Assembly: GCA_033063855.1 (NCBI GenBank)
Contig: CP093829.1
Coordinates: forward strand, 11,046,243 to 11,110,242
Direction of reading: 5' to 3'
From: Smittia aterrima
Lineage: Eukaryota; Arthropoda; Insecta; Diptera; Chironomidae
DNA length: 64,000 nucleotides
The notes below the pieces were generated by a model. The model saw only the letters and a list, made by a program, of their open reading frames with translations. It did not search any database and was not told where the DNA came from. A program made the translations under genes and the position numbers. Positions 1-10,880 of this stretch are shown here, piece after piece (the first letter of the stretch is position 1; each line of letters begins with the position of its first letter).

Positions 1-759
1 TGGATCCAATCAACCGACTAATCTGGAGTGGCATTGTTCTAAAATGTCCACATAAATTTGTTAACGCTTCGATAATGAAATGTTGGAGGAAAATCATTTT
101 ATTTCATCGTCAAATTGTTGCGCTCGTTAGAGGAAGCAAGAGAGCGAGATGAATAACAAGTTTGAATAACTCGCAGTGTTCTTGTTTTGAAAGTTTTTGA
201 ATCATCTGGCCAGAATAAAGAAACCTTACTCCTGCCCTAGCCCTCCAAGAACCTCCAAGGACAGACAAAATTTCTTCTCCTTCTCAACTGATCTTCATCT
301 TTCACTGACTCGACTCAAGGCTTTCACCTATTCTCTATATCTCGCCTATCGATTTTTAAAATTCTCCCTCGAAACAACATTAAATTATGATTTAAACAGT
401 TTCATTTCTCGCACGAATAAGTTCTTGAGCGCTAGACGTTCCGAGAGCTTAATCTTCAGAATCCTCAAACTCAGGTCATTGTCGTTAACAATTGAAATGA
501 CCAGAGTTTCTGCGCGAGAGATAAACTACCTTGCCCATGCCCCCATTTCCATTTCACTTTAAGAAATCAAAATTTTCACAACAAAAACTGAAAAATTAAT
601 TTTTCTGTATTTTCTTTTTTGTTTATTTTCATATTTTTGTTAAATCAAATCAAAAATCTGAAAAACTTTGATTCAAACAATAACATTTGCCGTCTGTCGC
701 ACAAATACACACACAAACTTCCCAATTACCTTTCAAAAAAACTTGTAAAACAAATAAAG
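1..759 (+). other. 3' part of an eyeless intron
   Basis: No coding sequence is recognised here. The stretch is T-rich toward its end. From about 565 to 757 I see no AG dinucleotide, so the AG at 758-759 is the first one after a long AG-free, pyrimidine-rich tract. That is the classic AG exclusion zone before a 3' splice site. It supports splicing into the paired-domain exon at 760. The exon encoding the eyeless N-terminus must lie left of the window, since no ATG-containing exon with a donor was found here. Open frames in this stretch have no ATG start or family resemblance. Confidence 0.7.
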
Positions 760-3700
760 GTCACAGCGGTGTTAATCAATTAGGAGGGGTTTTTGTAGGC
801 GGCCGTCCACTTCCCGACTCTACAAGGCAAAAGATTGTTGAACTGGCGCATTCGGGAGCTCGTCCATGTGATATTTCAAGGATTTTACAAGTTTCCAACG
901 GCTGCGTTAGTAAGATCTTAGGAAGGTAAGCATCAGTCCAATTAGTTTCATCAGACTCTCATCATTAAAATCTTTTCAGATATTACGAGACGGGCAGCAT
1001 TCGACCACGAGCAATCGGCGGCTCAAAGCCGAGAGTTGCAACCCAGGAAGTCGTTAATAAAATTTCCGATTACAAGCGAGAATGTCCATCGATATTCGCT
1101 TGGGAGATCCGCGACCGGTTGCTGCAAGAAGGCGTGTGCACTAACGATAATATACCAAGTGTGAGTAGGAAACATTTTAAAGTCTTTGAACTCTCTAAGC
1201 GCCCTTAAAACTCATTTGAGTCGATGTAATTAGACGGAAAATACACGTGTGTGTTTGTCTATTGGAGCGTAAGCGACCAGAAAAATCCTCAAATTATCTT
1301 CGGTTTTCAATTTCGAAGCATTTCATCAAACGAACGAGAGGTTTCTGGTTTTGCAGAAATAACAAACATTTCGGGTTCTCATGCCGCCGCTTTGTTTGGT
1401 TTAATTTATTCACATAATTTAATTATTCATCACACTCTTTAGACTCTCGTAGACATTAAAAACTTTTCGGGAATGGGTTCGAAAGGAAAACTCTTTTCAC
1501 TCTCATTCCGAACTCTGTTAAACTAAATGATGATCGTATTAAACATTTCAATCAAATGGCGTGGAAGGAAAATGTAAAACGTTGTGCAATCTATCTCTCT
1601 TTGCCTAAGTTGAATTTTAAATTCGTTGAGAGAGATGTTTAGTATTCAAATCAGGACTCAAATTTTATTTCTTCATCGGAGTGTCTGTAGGAGTGGAAGG
1701 AAAAGCTTTAAAAAGAAGTGGAGAGAGCCTTGCAGACAGCAATTTCCATTAGATCTAATGACACATGAGATATCAAAGGGAAGACTCATCGATTTCTTCG
1801 ACCGAAATCATTCCTTAAAGTGACGAAAATAAATTACGCAAGAAAAATGGAGCATGGCGGAATCAAAATTTATTTTGATTTATTCACCCTTAACGTCTCT
1901 GACGACATTCCTCCACAAAATTACAGCGTCGGGCTCCATAATCATGTGCAAGATTATGATAATGTGACATCATTCCCAAGAAGAAATGTCCCTCAACTCG
2001 GTCGTTCGTCTACGAAAAAACTTTATTGCCGTTTTCCGATCGTTTTCCAATGGCAGCATTCTCCTCGAAAGAAAATGCACTTAATTTTATTTATTTCATG
2101 TTTCACACAATATTATCATAAAGTGTCGGCAGTGATTCTGATTCTGAGCAGTCCTGACCGAAACCGTTATTTAATGATATCGGAGAAATGTAAATGGCAA
2201 TAAAAGCAGCGCTCGCTCTTGTTGTTAAAGATATTGTCACCCTCTGTCGACGACTGCCACCCTCCCTCTCTCTAGCTTCACATACATTTTCTGTCACGGC
2301 TATTAAGCTCCTTTTGTTGCTTTCAACACGGAGAATTTATCAAATGAAAATAGCAAACACTTCGTTAAGGGGTCGAGTGGTTGCGCTTGGTAGAAGTTTA
2401 ATCACTCTTTAGAGATGTTATTAGCAATGTAACAACTAATTCTTCTTTCAACGACACATCGTTTGTCTTGTGTGCTTCTTCAAACCTGCGAGAGTCCTTC
2501 ACTTTGAAGTTGACAAACATTTTTGTGTGTTCAGCTCTGAAAATTGTTTAAGGCGATAATTGAAAGAGAAAACATTTGCGGATGAAATTTAATCTGAAAA
2601 GTAAACATTTGAATCTGAATTTGATTTGTTTCTGATGAGATTCGGGGTTGCCTTTCATCAAACTTTATATAAAAAAATCATCAAACGAGAATTGGATGCG
2701 AGAAAAATATTTATAGATCGAAGAAGATTTTCTAAGAGGAAAACTCATCAAAAGAATCTTCCAGCGCATTTGATACTCAAAGGAGGAAAATTGCGTACGA
2801 AACGCTCCTCAAGTGGCAAAATTCCAATTAAGATTGTAAACGATTATAAGTCTTCATTTCACATCAGGCATCATAATCAGATTAAAATGTTTCACAGAAG
2901 TTTAAAATCATAATTTTCTAAGAGCACACACAGTCGATCCAAAGAGCAAGCATATTAAAAACAAATTATATTTTTATAATCACTCAATAAGAGTCTTAGG
3001 AGTTTTATTTCCCTTTCTCGATTGAGCTTAAAAAGGAAGCACTCGAGTTGGTCTGACGTCAGGCAAGCAAATGAAAAGAAGGGAAAGTGTTACGAGAATA
3101 ACAAAATTGAAGTGAGATTGATATCGGCACATCCCGACACATGACGAATGACAGTCATCATCATCTCGAAAAATCAAATCAGCGTGGTAACGAACATATC
3201 AAAACAGCAGCAGCAGCACAGAGCATGCGGAAATATTAAAAGAGGAAACGTTATTAAAGATTTTATCAAGATAGTCGTCGTCACAGTTATTTTCAATTGA
3301 AGGAGAACATTATTAAAATCGCATTTAAGAGCCGAGGGTGTGCATGGAAATTTTAATGGGATCACATTTAATCAAACGAGTATCAGGCAGAGATTTGAAC
3401 GAAAGGGAAAGGTCATCATAATAGAAAAAGGATCGAAGTCTTTAAGATGAAGGGTTCGATGTCCATCGACGCGTGATTAACTTTCTTGTTGTTCTTTCTT
3501 AATCTGCTTAGTGTGGGACTTTTTTGTCTCTTTCTTTATCTCAATAAACATTTCTTCAATGAATCTCAAGCGCCATCATTGATTTCAAGCTTTGACCACC
3601 CACCCAATGTCTCTCATTCTTGATCCAAGAGGAGACTGTCCACGACCATCAAATTATCTGTCACTGAACTCGTAATTTGATTTGTCTGACATTCGATTCG

Positions 3701-6700
3701 AATCTCCCTCAACACATTTTTATCTTGCGATGTAATGAATTCATTTTTTCTTCGTTATCGCCACTATTTAATCTTTAATTAAAAAATCGCTACAACAGTT
3801 TGTTTCTCTCTCACTCGCTTTCGTTTGCAAAATCGGGGTCAAAAGACTTTGAAATAATGTTTGACAAGTCCGTCCACCCGTTCTAAGCTAGCAACGCTTT
3901 TTTCGACAAGACACGGCATAGAATGAGAAAAAATAATACGATTCGATTTCATTGTGAGAAATCATTGAGTTGTAAAAAATAATTCCTAAGCATCAGGCGA
4001 GCCCGACAAAATCACTTTTTTACATGATGGACCGAACAATAAAAAAATATTAAAAGATTTTAACAGATTTCGAATGAGACTTTCTCGCCTTGTGTAAGTT
4101 TGTGCATATCGAGCGTTGTAGGTGAAGTCTTTTGATGGAAGCACGTGACGTGCACATGCTTAGCTCGCTCGATATTCCATTGCTGCCAAATGGATTGATA
4201 ATAATTCGCTTCAAGGCCTTGAAAGACCTTACGGCATCAGCAGAAAAAAGGGTCAAGCTGAGATTGATGCTAAGCATCCATGAAATTTCTTTACGATCGT
4301 TCCAATTCAATTTAATCGAATTTGGATATTTTCAACAAGTTTCTTTTATGTATTTATTACGATCTCGTCGAGAATGAAAATGGGCAGGAAGAACTCATGC
4401 GCAGGAAAGAAATTTTTGATTTCCCTTTTAAGCAATGGTGGAAGCTCTTCTCTTGAATATCTCAATTCCTTTCTTCCTCTTTGAGAAAAATTCCCGCAAT
4501 AAATTTTAACTTTTCCTTGAAGCTGTTTTGTAAAAATTTGCTAATCTAATCGAGCTTGGAAAAGTTTGAAACATGTTTCGCCCGAGAACTTAACGATGAT
4601 GAGAAAATTAGAAAAGTTTTCAAAACATTTCAATCGCCAACTGCTCCATCGACCCTTGACTCATCTTTCTATCTCTCTTAACGTCGTAGGAATCGATAAA
4701 TTTCATTTTTTCGAATATTTTGGGGTTGTCGCTGTCACTTCCGACTAAGCAGCAGAAAATCTAAAAAGCATCAGCACCTGGCAACTCGTAAACAACACAT
4801 TGCACTGCCATACAGTGAACGCTTCTCACTCTCCTTCCCGTTTTCATAGCGATTAAAGTCTTTGTGAAGTTAAAGTTGCGGAAAAATTATTAACACTCGA
4901 ATGAACTTTTCATGTATAAAGGCAAAAGAGCGTCAGAGAGAAGGGAGATGTTTCATTTGTTTAAAATAAATTTTCATAGTTTATTCTTTCTACTCCTCGT
5001 TGTCAACAAAGTTGCTAATGTGATGTTCCCCAAAAATAGAAAGGAGGAAAAATTATGAAATGAAGGAAAGTTTACTTTGAGAGTTAAAAGAAAAACCTCA
5101 CACGCCCTCGATTCGTCTTTTGATTACTCACTCGAGTCACAACAAGCAGAGTTAATGTCATCAAGTGTAATGTGATATTATGATTATTAAACGTATCGCA
5201 ACTCTTTAAGCAATTATTACGAGTGATTCCCATGTTAACAAATGAGTCTGAAGTTCTTGTTCGTGAATACAAAGGCGAATTGTTTGAGAAAATGTTTTGT
5301 CGTCACTTTGCAGGGGTGACCTCGTCGTCATCCCTTCACCCAATGTTTGCCTCATAAATGAAGCATAAAGAAATAATAATCTAAAGTACTGTTCAGTCGA
5401 CTCAATGGGCATGTAAAATTGCGATTGAAAGAAACTTTTCCTACTGAACTCCTCACACAGGAAGAGAAAAATATTAAATTACCGTGAACAATTAAGGACT
5501 CTCAGACAAACACTTGTAGTTAACTTTTATTGAAAGCGACAACCATCAATTGATAATAATTATACGTTTCGTTTGATGAAAATTATAGGTGTCTTCAATA
5601 AATCGTGTTCTGAGGAACTTGGCAGCACAAAAAGAACAACAGCAGAGTCATTCAACGCCGAGTCACTCGAACAACACATCAATCAGTAGCTATCAGCCGA
5701 CAACACTTGTCAATGACTCGATTTATGATAAACTACGCTTATTGAACAACAATCACCGCCATCAATCGATCCGTGACTCGTGCTGGCCTCCCCGCAGCCC
5801 AACCTGGTATCCCCATCTACCAAACCATCATCAGGACGGCACAAACATTACAGCCAATGACACAGCAACAAATCAGCTTTCGACGGGCTTGATGTCACCG
5901 CAATCGACCACACCGATCAAAGAATATTCCTCGCTCAGTCCCAACTCGTGCAAAGCTTCATCAATCAACGATGATTTGGTAAAAGCAACGTCTAAGAAAG
6001 GTGAGTTGAAGCTTCTGTTTTTATCGCAAGCGAAGGATGATTGCACGAAATATTTGTTTGCCTCTTCATGGATTTTTTAATCAGCGTAATCACAGCAGCA
6101 CCACCTCGAGTCTTTTTTCTTTTATTTTATTTTGCTGCCACCTACGGTGAGATTGTTTCTCGCTCTTCAGAATGACGAATATCAAACATAACACGCTCCG
6201 GGATGTTGAAGGCTTTCGATTGTTTTAACAATGCTCTTTTTCGATATCTCATTGTCATCGCGAGGGCTTAATATGCACAACACAAATTATGATCATTTCG
6301 ATTGAACGGTCACACGAGTGGATCCCTCCAGAGAGAGCTTAAAGAGTTTCAATTTTGAATTATCCTCTCGTGAAATTAATAATTTCATCATCGGAAAATC
6401 CCATTTTGAAATGGAAATGAGTCGAAACGAGAAATTAATTGATTTGAATAATTTAATTGGATTTTCGGTTGTGCACGCATAAAGATTTTTGTTATTAAAT
6501 ATTTTTATATTTTGGGGAAGTAATTTTTCAATTTGTTACAAACCCGAACATAACTTGCATAACAATTTTCATTAACAAGCGATGAGATTAAAATTCTTTT
6601 CTCAAAAATATTTTTTCTGCATATTTCGAGCTGAGACAAAACATCAAAGACTTTAATTGGAATGCTGGTTCGATTGAAATTTTCTCATGATACCCAAGGA

Positions 6701-9700
6701 ATCAATTTCCTTTCATTCCGCCAGCGCTGTTGTTGAAATGATTTTAATCGAAAAGGAAGAAAGAAAAATGTTTGCAGTAAACAATAAGATGTGAACGGGT
6801 TCCTCAGTTTTCCATCGATTGTGAGCCATTATGTGCGCTTAATTACTTTTTTTCTCAACAAACCTTGTCGATCGAAATGTCTCCCATCCAACAAAGAATT
6901 CACAAACAAGACTGGGGAGGAACGAAACAATAAGAAAAATGTTTTTATTTATCAAGGAATCAAAATCGGGCAAAGGACGACAAGCTGCGACACTCCGTTC
7001 ATTCCAAGATATCGAAAATTATTCACAATCGTGAAATGTTTGACTTCTGTAGATGCCTCAGCATGTCGTCTTATTAATTAGCTCAAGACTTTTCTCAATC
7101 CCGTGTATTTCAACATCGATTTTATTTCTCATTCGTCTCGCGGCCTTTGTTCTTAAATATTTTTTTATTTCTCTAATTGAAGATGGAAAATCTCGCACGA
7201 ATGAAATTTAAAAAAAATCTGCCAATAATTGTTTGACTCTGAGAAATATAAAAAACAGCAATCGTTTCGATGCTGATGTCCTGGCATACAATAAAGGACT
7301 CGAACAATGCGATTGAAAGACATTTTTTCGATTCGAACAAAAGAGAAATCCTATTGACGGCTGCTTTAAGACTTTTGTTCTGGTTTGAAGTCGTCCCGTG
7401 ATTGCTGTGAATTTAAAAACCAAAATTGATTTTACGCAATCGTTAAGATGCAAGAAGCCAGTTAAGCTTAAATATTCCACCCCACATCAGAAGTTTCTGT
7501 TTGAACTGATGCAAACTGCTCGAGGCAGTCGCAACTGAAATGTTTTTGTATCCTTTTCTGCGGTTAATTTGTTTGTCGTTTCATGTCTGAAACATGCTCT
7601 AGTCATCACATCTCCCCAAAGTCACATCACCCGCAACAATTTCAATTTTCCACTCGTGAAATTAAAAAATTAAATTAAAAAACTCAGCCGTGAGGAGAGA
7701 TGAGCGAGCACGAGCAATGCAGATACATCAGGAACAAAGACGGGAACTCATTTCGTGAGATTAAAAGCAGTAATTTGCTTGCGTAGGATTGAAAAGCTCT
7801 TGAGAATGACATAGGACGACAACAAAACTCTCTGAAATGAAAAGAATTTCATCTGCAAAATGAAACCTTTCAAGCCGTCACAAGAGTTTGTTTCTGCAGA
7901 AAACAAGGATGGCTTCAAGTAATTAAATGTTTCGTGAAGTCATCTGCATGATGCAGCAATTGAAGGGAACATAAGCGAAATATTCGCGCTCCGACGGAGT
8001 TTCTCACAAACAAATCTCAAGCCTCGTTCGAGATTTAATTGATTGAAAAACATTATCGGAAGGAATTCAATCGGATCAGTTACAAGGTCACAAAGATTCA
8101 ACAGCACTTCTTTCAACTCAATTAAATTCGACTCAATGAAGTTCTTTGATTGTATTTTAATTAAGTGTAACAAATGGTGCATTAATCCGAGAAACAACGA
8201 CGACGATATAAAGAAGTCAAGCCGCTTCGGCACGCTACATAAAATCCGGCAACGGCGATCGTTGATTTAATAAATTCATGAGAGCATAAATAATTTTCTG
8301 TTGACAACAACATTTCACAGACACGTGAATGCAAATCTCTCTCGTTGTTGAAATTGCAAAATAATTTTGACGAGACTCTCCTTACCTCATGAATTTTTAA
8401 TTAATCGACAAAGAGTTTGTCTTTAAAAAAAGAAAAAACGAGAAGCTCTCTTTCAGCCTCAGCAACAATGGAGCAGCAGCAAAATGAAATGATATTAAAA
8501 ATAATAATAATTTTTCCACCTTATCACAAGTTTCTGCCTGAGTGATTGTAAAATGCATTTCGGTCTTTTGTTGTTGCTTGTTTTCTCCCTCCGGAACGTT
8601 CCGTTGTGAAGAGATATATAAAGCTGGGTCTGATTTATTAAGTACATAATAGAATTATTTTATGTCCCGATGGCGTGCACGACGGAGAAGAACGAAGTGA
8701 GAGAGAGAGTTTACATTTATATGCTCCTCCCTATTGTGTGTATGTATGACAACCCCGTCCTTTCCTACAATGGCATTGAAGTAGAGGAAAAATGTTTTCA
8801 ACGGTTTTGGTTCGTTCGTTGTTTGTGCAAAAACCATATTTTCATTTCTGTTTCAACAACCCTTTCATAGATTAACAAAAAAAACGTTAAAATGTTTGTC
8901 AAATCCTCGTCAGAAAAAACATTTTTTTTTGTGTATTCCAAGTCGAATTCGTCTCAACCCTCTCGACGATGAAATTGTCCAAATTTATTTTCAAACGATT
9001 TGCGATGTAATCATCCATTTTATACCTGCGAGGGTTTCCCTCATCTCCCAAACGGAACTGAATTAATTGAGTTTGTTACTTTTCTTTTAAATCTCTCCAC
9101 AAAATAGAAACGCAATCGGATGGAAATATTTCCGGTGGTGAGGGAGAGAATTCCAACACGGATTCGACCATTGACACTGACGATGACCAAGCAAGGTTGA
9201 GGCTCAAAAGAAAATTGCAACGCAATCGTACTTCATTCTCGAACGATCAGATCGACAGCTTGGAGAAGGAATTTGAGCGGACTCATTACCCAGAGTAAGA
9301 CTTTATAACTTTTCTAATCAAAGAAATTAAATTTTAAAACAACTTTTCTTCGATAATTCTTCTAGCGTATTTGCTAGGGAACGTTTAGCTGTAAAAATTG
9401 GATTACCCGAAGCAAGAATTCAAGTTTGGTTCTCCAACAGAAGGTGCGACGATTCATGAAAGTGAAAATTCATATTTTAATACTTTTCTTTCTTCACAGA
9501 GCAAAATGGCGTCGGGAGGAAAAATTGCGAACTCAGCGATTGTCGACACCAAACAGCAACAATAATAACACGTTGAATGTCAATAATAATGAAATCAGCT
9601 GTGCCAATGACACAAATTCATCTACCGAGACAAATCCCAAAGTTAATGTCACGAATGGCTCGTCCAGCATGAACAGTATGCTCCACAACTCGCACATCGG

Positions 9701-10588
9701 CAGCATGGCAGACTCGCACAATCCTGGTATCATCGGGGACATGCACAATCCACTTTTGAACGGCAATCATCATCATTCAACGCCGTCGAGCTTAATCACT
9801 CCCACTTCATCAGCCCCTTCACTGTCACCGCCTCGATTTAACTTTAATCACGGCTTTTGCAGCACAATGAGTCCAATGTACACGCCACAGATGTCGATCT
9901 CAGATTCTTACAGGTTTATCCCTTTTGAGTTAATGTTTAAAACATTTTTCTTATAAAAAAAACTTCATACTTTACAGTTCAATGCCATTCTCACATGCTC
10001 CGATCAGTTCAATGGCAAGTTTATCAGCAAATCCACTTGGATTGCAACAACAGCATCAACAGCACAAATATGAGCAGCATCAGCATCAACAGTCTCAGTA
10101 TCATCAAAGGAACGACGAAATGGCTCCATCAACATATCAATGTCACATGTCCCGACTCAATATTCCATCGCCGTCACTGCAGTCCTTGCATCAAGCGTCT
10201 CATTCCAGTTTATCGGCACTTCAGAATCATCATTCGTACTCATCAACATCGTCATCTCCACATAACACTCCTTTGGATGTTCCGCCTGGTCACCCTGTTC
10301 CTTCAGCAACTCCTCCAGCTTCGTCGTTGGCACCGCCAAGCTCAATCTATTCGTATGATCCAATCAATTTGGGAGGCTATGGATCTCGACTGTCGCCTTG
10401 TGGCTCAAGTGACAACTATCAACTCAATGGAGGCTCTTACACAAATGGTAATGGCGGTTCTGGTGAGTTTCAAGCTTAATTTAACTCTCCAGATTTTTTA
10501 AGTAATTTACATAATTTCAGGGCTAATATCGTCACTCCACAATCCGTCGTCATCGGACATGGCTCATTACTTTCTACGGCTCCAATGA
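760..10588 (+). CDS. ey: Eyeless, Pax6-family transcription factor (5' partial)
   Basis: This is a Pax6 transcription factor that acts in the nucleus, where the fly ortholog starts eye development. Exons: 760-925, 980-1160, 5589-6000, 9108-9294, 9366-9443, 9500-9913, 9978-10462 and 10521-10588. All junctions are GT-AG and keep phase, giving about 663 residues; the N-terminus is off-window. The paired domain spans exons 1-3 and opens GHSGVNQLGG. Its residue 14 is Gly (VFVGGR), which marks Eyeless; Twin of eyeless and vertebrate Pax6 have Asn there. The homeodomain (exons 4-6, from LQRNRTSF to WFSNRRAKWR) has Ser at position 50, typical of Pax proteins. There is no octapeptide, as expected for Pax6. 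The Ser/Pro/Gln/His-rich tail ends MAHYFLRLQ, resembling the Pax6 C-terminus. Large introns (1161-5588 and 6001-9107) probably hold enhancers. The call of eyeless over toy rests mainly on Gly14 and the LAAQKEQQ segment after the paired domain. Confidence 0.93.
3205..3218. repeat. CAG trinucleotide microsatellite
   Basis: Four CAG units plus a partial one, inside the large eyeless intron. Confidence 0.8.
4106..4175. repeat. Nested inverted repeat with E-box core
   Basis: ATATCGAGCG at 4106-4115 is repeated in inverted form as CGCTCGATAT at 4166-4175. Between them, 4141-4153 reads GCACGTGACGTGC, a palindrome around one central G. It contains an E-box (CACGTG) and a TGACGTG CRE-like half site. 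It lies in an eyeless intron, so it is a candidate enhancer core. The function is inferred. Confidence 0.5.
8592..8623 (+). promoter_or_regulatory. Candidate internal promoter: HSE-like palindrome plus TATA box
   Basis: CGGAACGTTCCG at 8592-8603 is a perfect 12-bp palindrome. It contains the inverted pair GAA-nn-TTC of a heat shock element, with another GAA at 8608-8610 (on the GTGAAG segment). TATATAAAG follows at 8615-8623, only 11 bp on. The spacing resembles a compact heat-shock-type promoter on the + strand. It lies about 490 bp before the exon that starts the homeodomain half of eyeless, so a transcript from here could lack the paired domain. Promoter activity is an inference. Confidence 0.4.
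8670..8870 (+). CDS. Possible 66-residue small ORF after the internal promoter
   Basis: This open frame starts at an ATG in fair context (CCGATGG), about 50 bp after the TATA-like box at 8615, and ends with TAG at 8868-8870. A 12-codon frame starts at 8662 just before it and overlaps it. The predicted protein (MACTTEKNEV...) matches no family I recognise and contains several Cys residues. It may be a chance frame within the intron. It is listed only because of its position after a promoter-like element. Confidence 0.12.
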   Translation: MACTTEKNEVRERVYIYMLLPIVCMYDNPVLSYNGIEVEEKCFQRFWFVRCLCKNHIFISVSTTLS

Positions 10589-10812
10589 TTTTAAGACGAC
10601 GATGGACGATAAAAAAAATGTTTAAATAAGTTTAATGACTTACGCTCAGTAACTTAACCGCCACGATTCAATGAATGTTTTATTGAATGTAATTTTCGTT
10701 TGTTTTTCTTTCGACGACAGTGATTATCGTAAATGCTAAATAGATAAGCCACAATTATCATCATCTAGTTTTTGAATCTTTGGGATTTTCTCCATGTACA
10801 AATTTTTCGATG

Positions 10813-10835
10813 AATAAAGAAATGAATGAAATAAA
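10813..10835 (+). terminator. Polyadenylation signals of eyeless
   Basis: AATAAA occurs at 10813-10818 and again at 10830-10835, 225-250 bp after the eyeless stop. Cleavage 10-30 bp further on would end the mRNA at about 10830-10865, close to the opposing gene's stop codon at 10881. Confidence 0.6.
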
Positions 10836-10865
10836 ATAATTATTAACTACTAGATCATCGAGCGT

Positions 10866-10871
10866 TTTATT
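10866..10871 (-). terminator. Polyadenylation signal of the zinc-finger gene
   Basis: TTTATT on the + strand reads AATAAA on the - strand. It starts only about 10 bp after the stop codon of the convergent zinc-finger gene, implying a very short 3' UTR. Confidence 0.5.
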
Positions 10872-10880
10872 TATATTTTA

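Larger units (their letters stand above)
1161..5588 (+). other. Large eyeless intron within the paired-domain region
   Basis: This is a 4.4-kb intron between the exon ending NDNIPS and the exon starting VSSINRV. The donor is GTGAGT at 1161 and the acceptor TTATAG ends at 5588. I found no coding sequence. In Drosophila the eye-specific eyeless enhancer is intronic, so this is the natural place to look. It contains a short CAG repeat (3205-3218) and a nested palindrome with an E-box and a CRE-like half site (4106-4175). Confidence 0.85.
6001..9107 (+). other. Large eyeless intron between paired domain and homeodomain
   Basis: This is a 3.1-kb intron with donor GTGAGT at 6001 and acceptor AAAATAG ending at 9107. 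The flanking phases match: one base is carried over and an E-T-Q-S-D-G junction forms. No recognised exon lies in it. It holds the HSE-like palindrome and TATA box at 8592-8623 and a 66-codon open frame right after them. Confidence 0.85.

Noticed and set aside
197..562. 121-codon open frame before the eyeless exon
   Set aside because: It starts with TTG, resembles no protein, and lies in what the AG exclusion zone shows to be an intron.
687..759. Open-frame extension giving eyeless a new N-terminus
   Set aside because: The frame would need a TTG start. The acceptor at 758-759 explains the exon edge better.
2360..2410. tRNA-like words (GGGTCGAGTGGTTGCGC)
   Set aside because: No acceptor stem, anticodon loop or correctly spaced A and B boxes could be built. 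No tRNA was found anywhere in the window.
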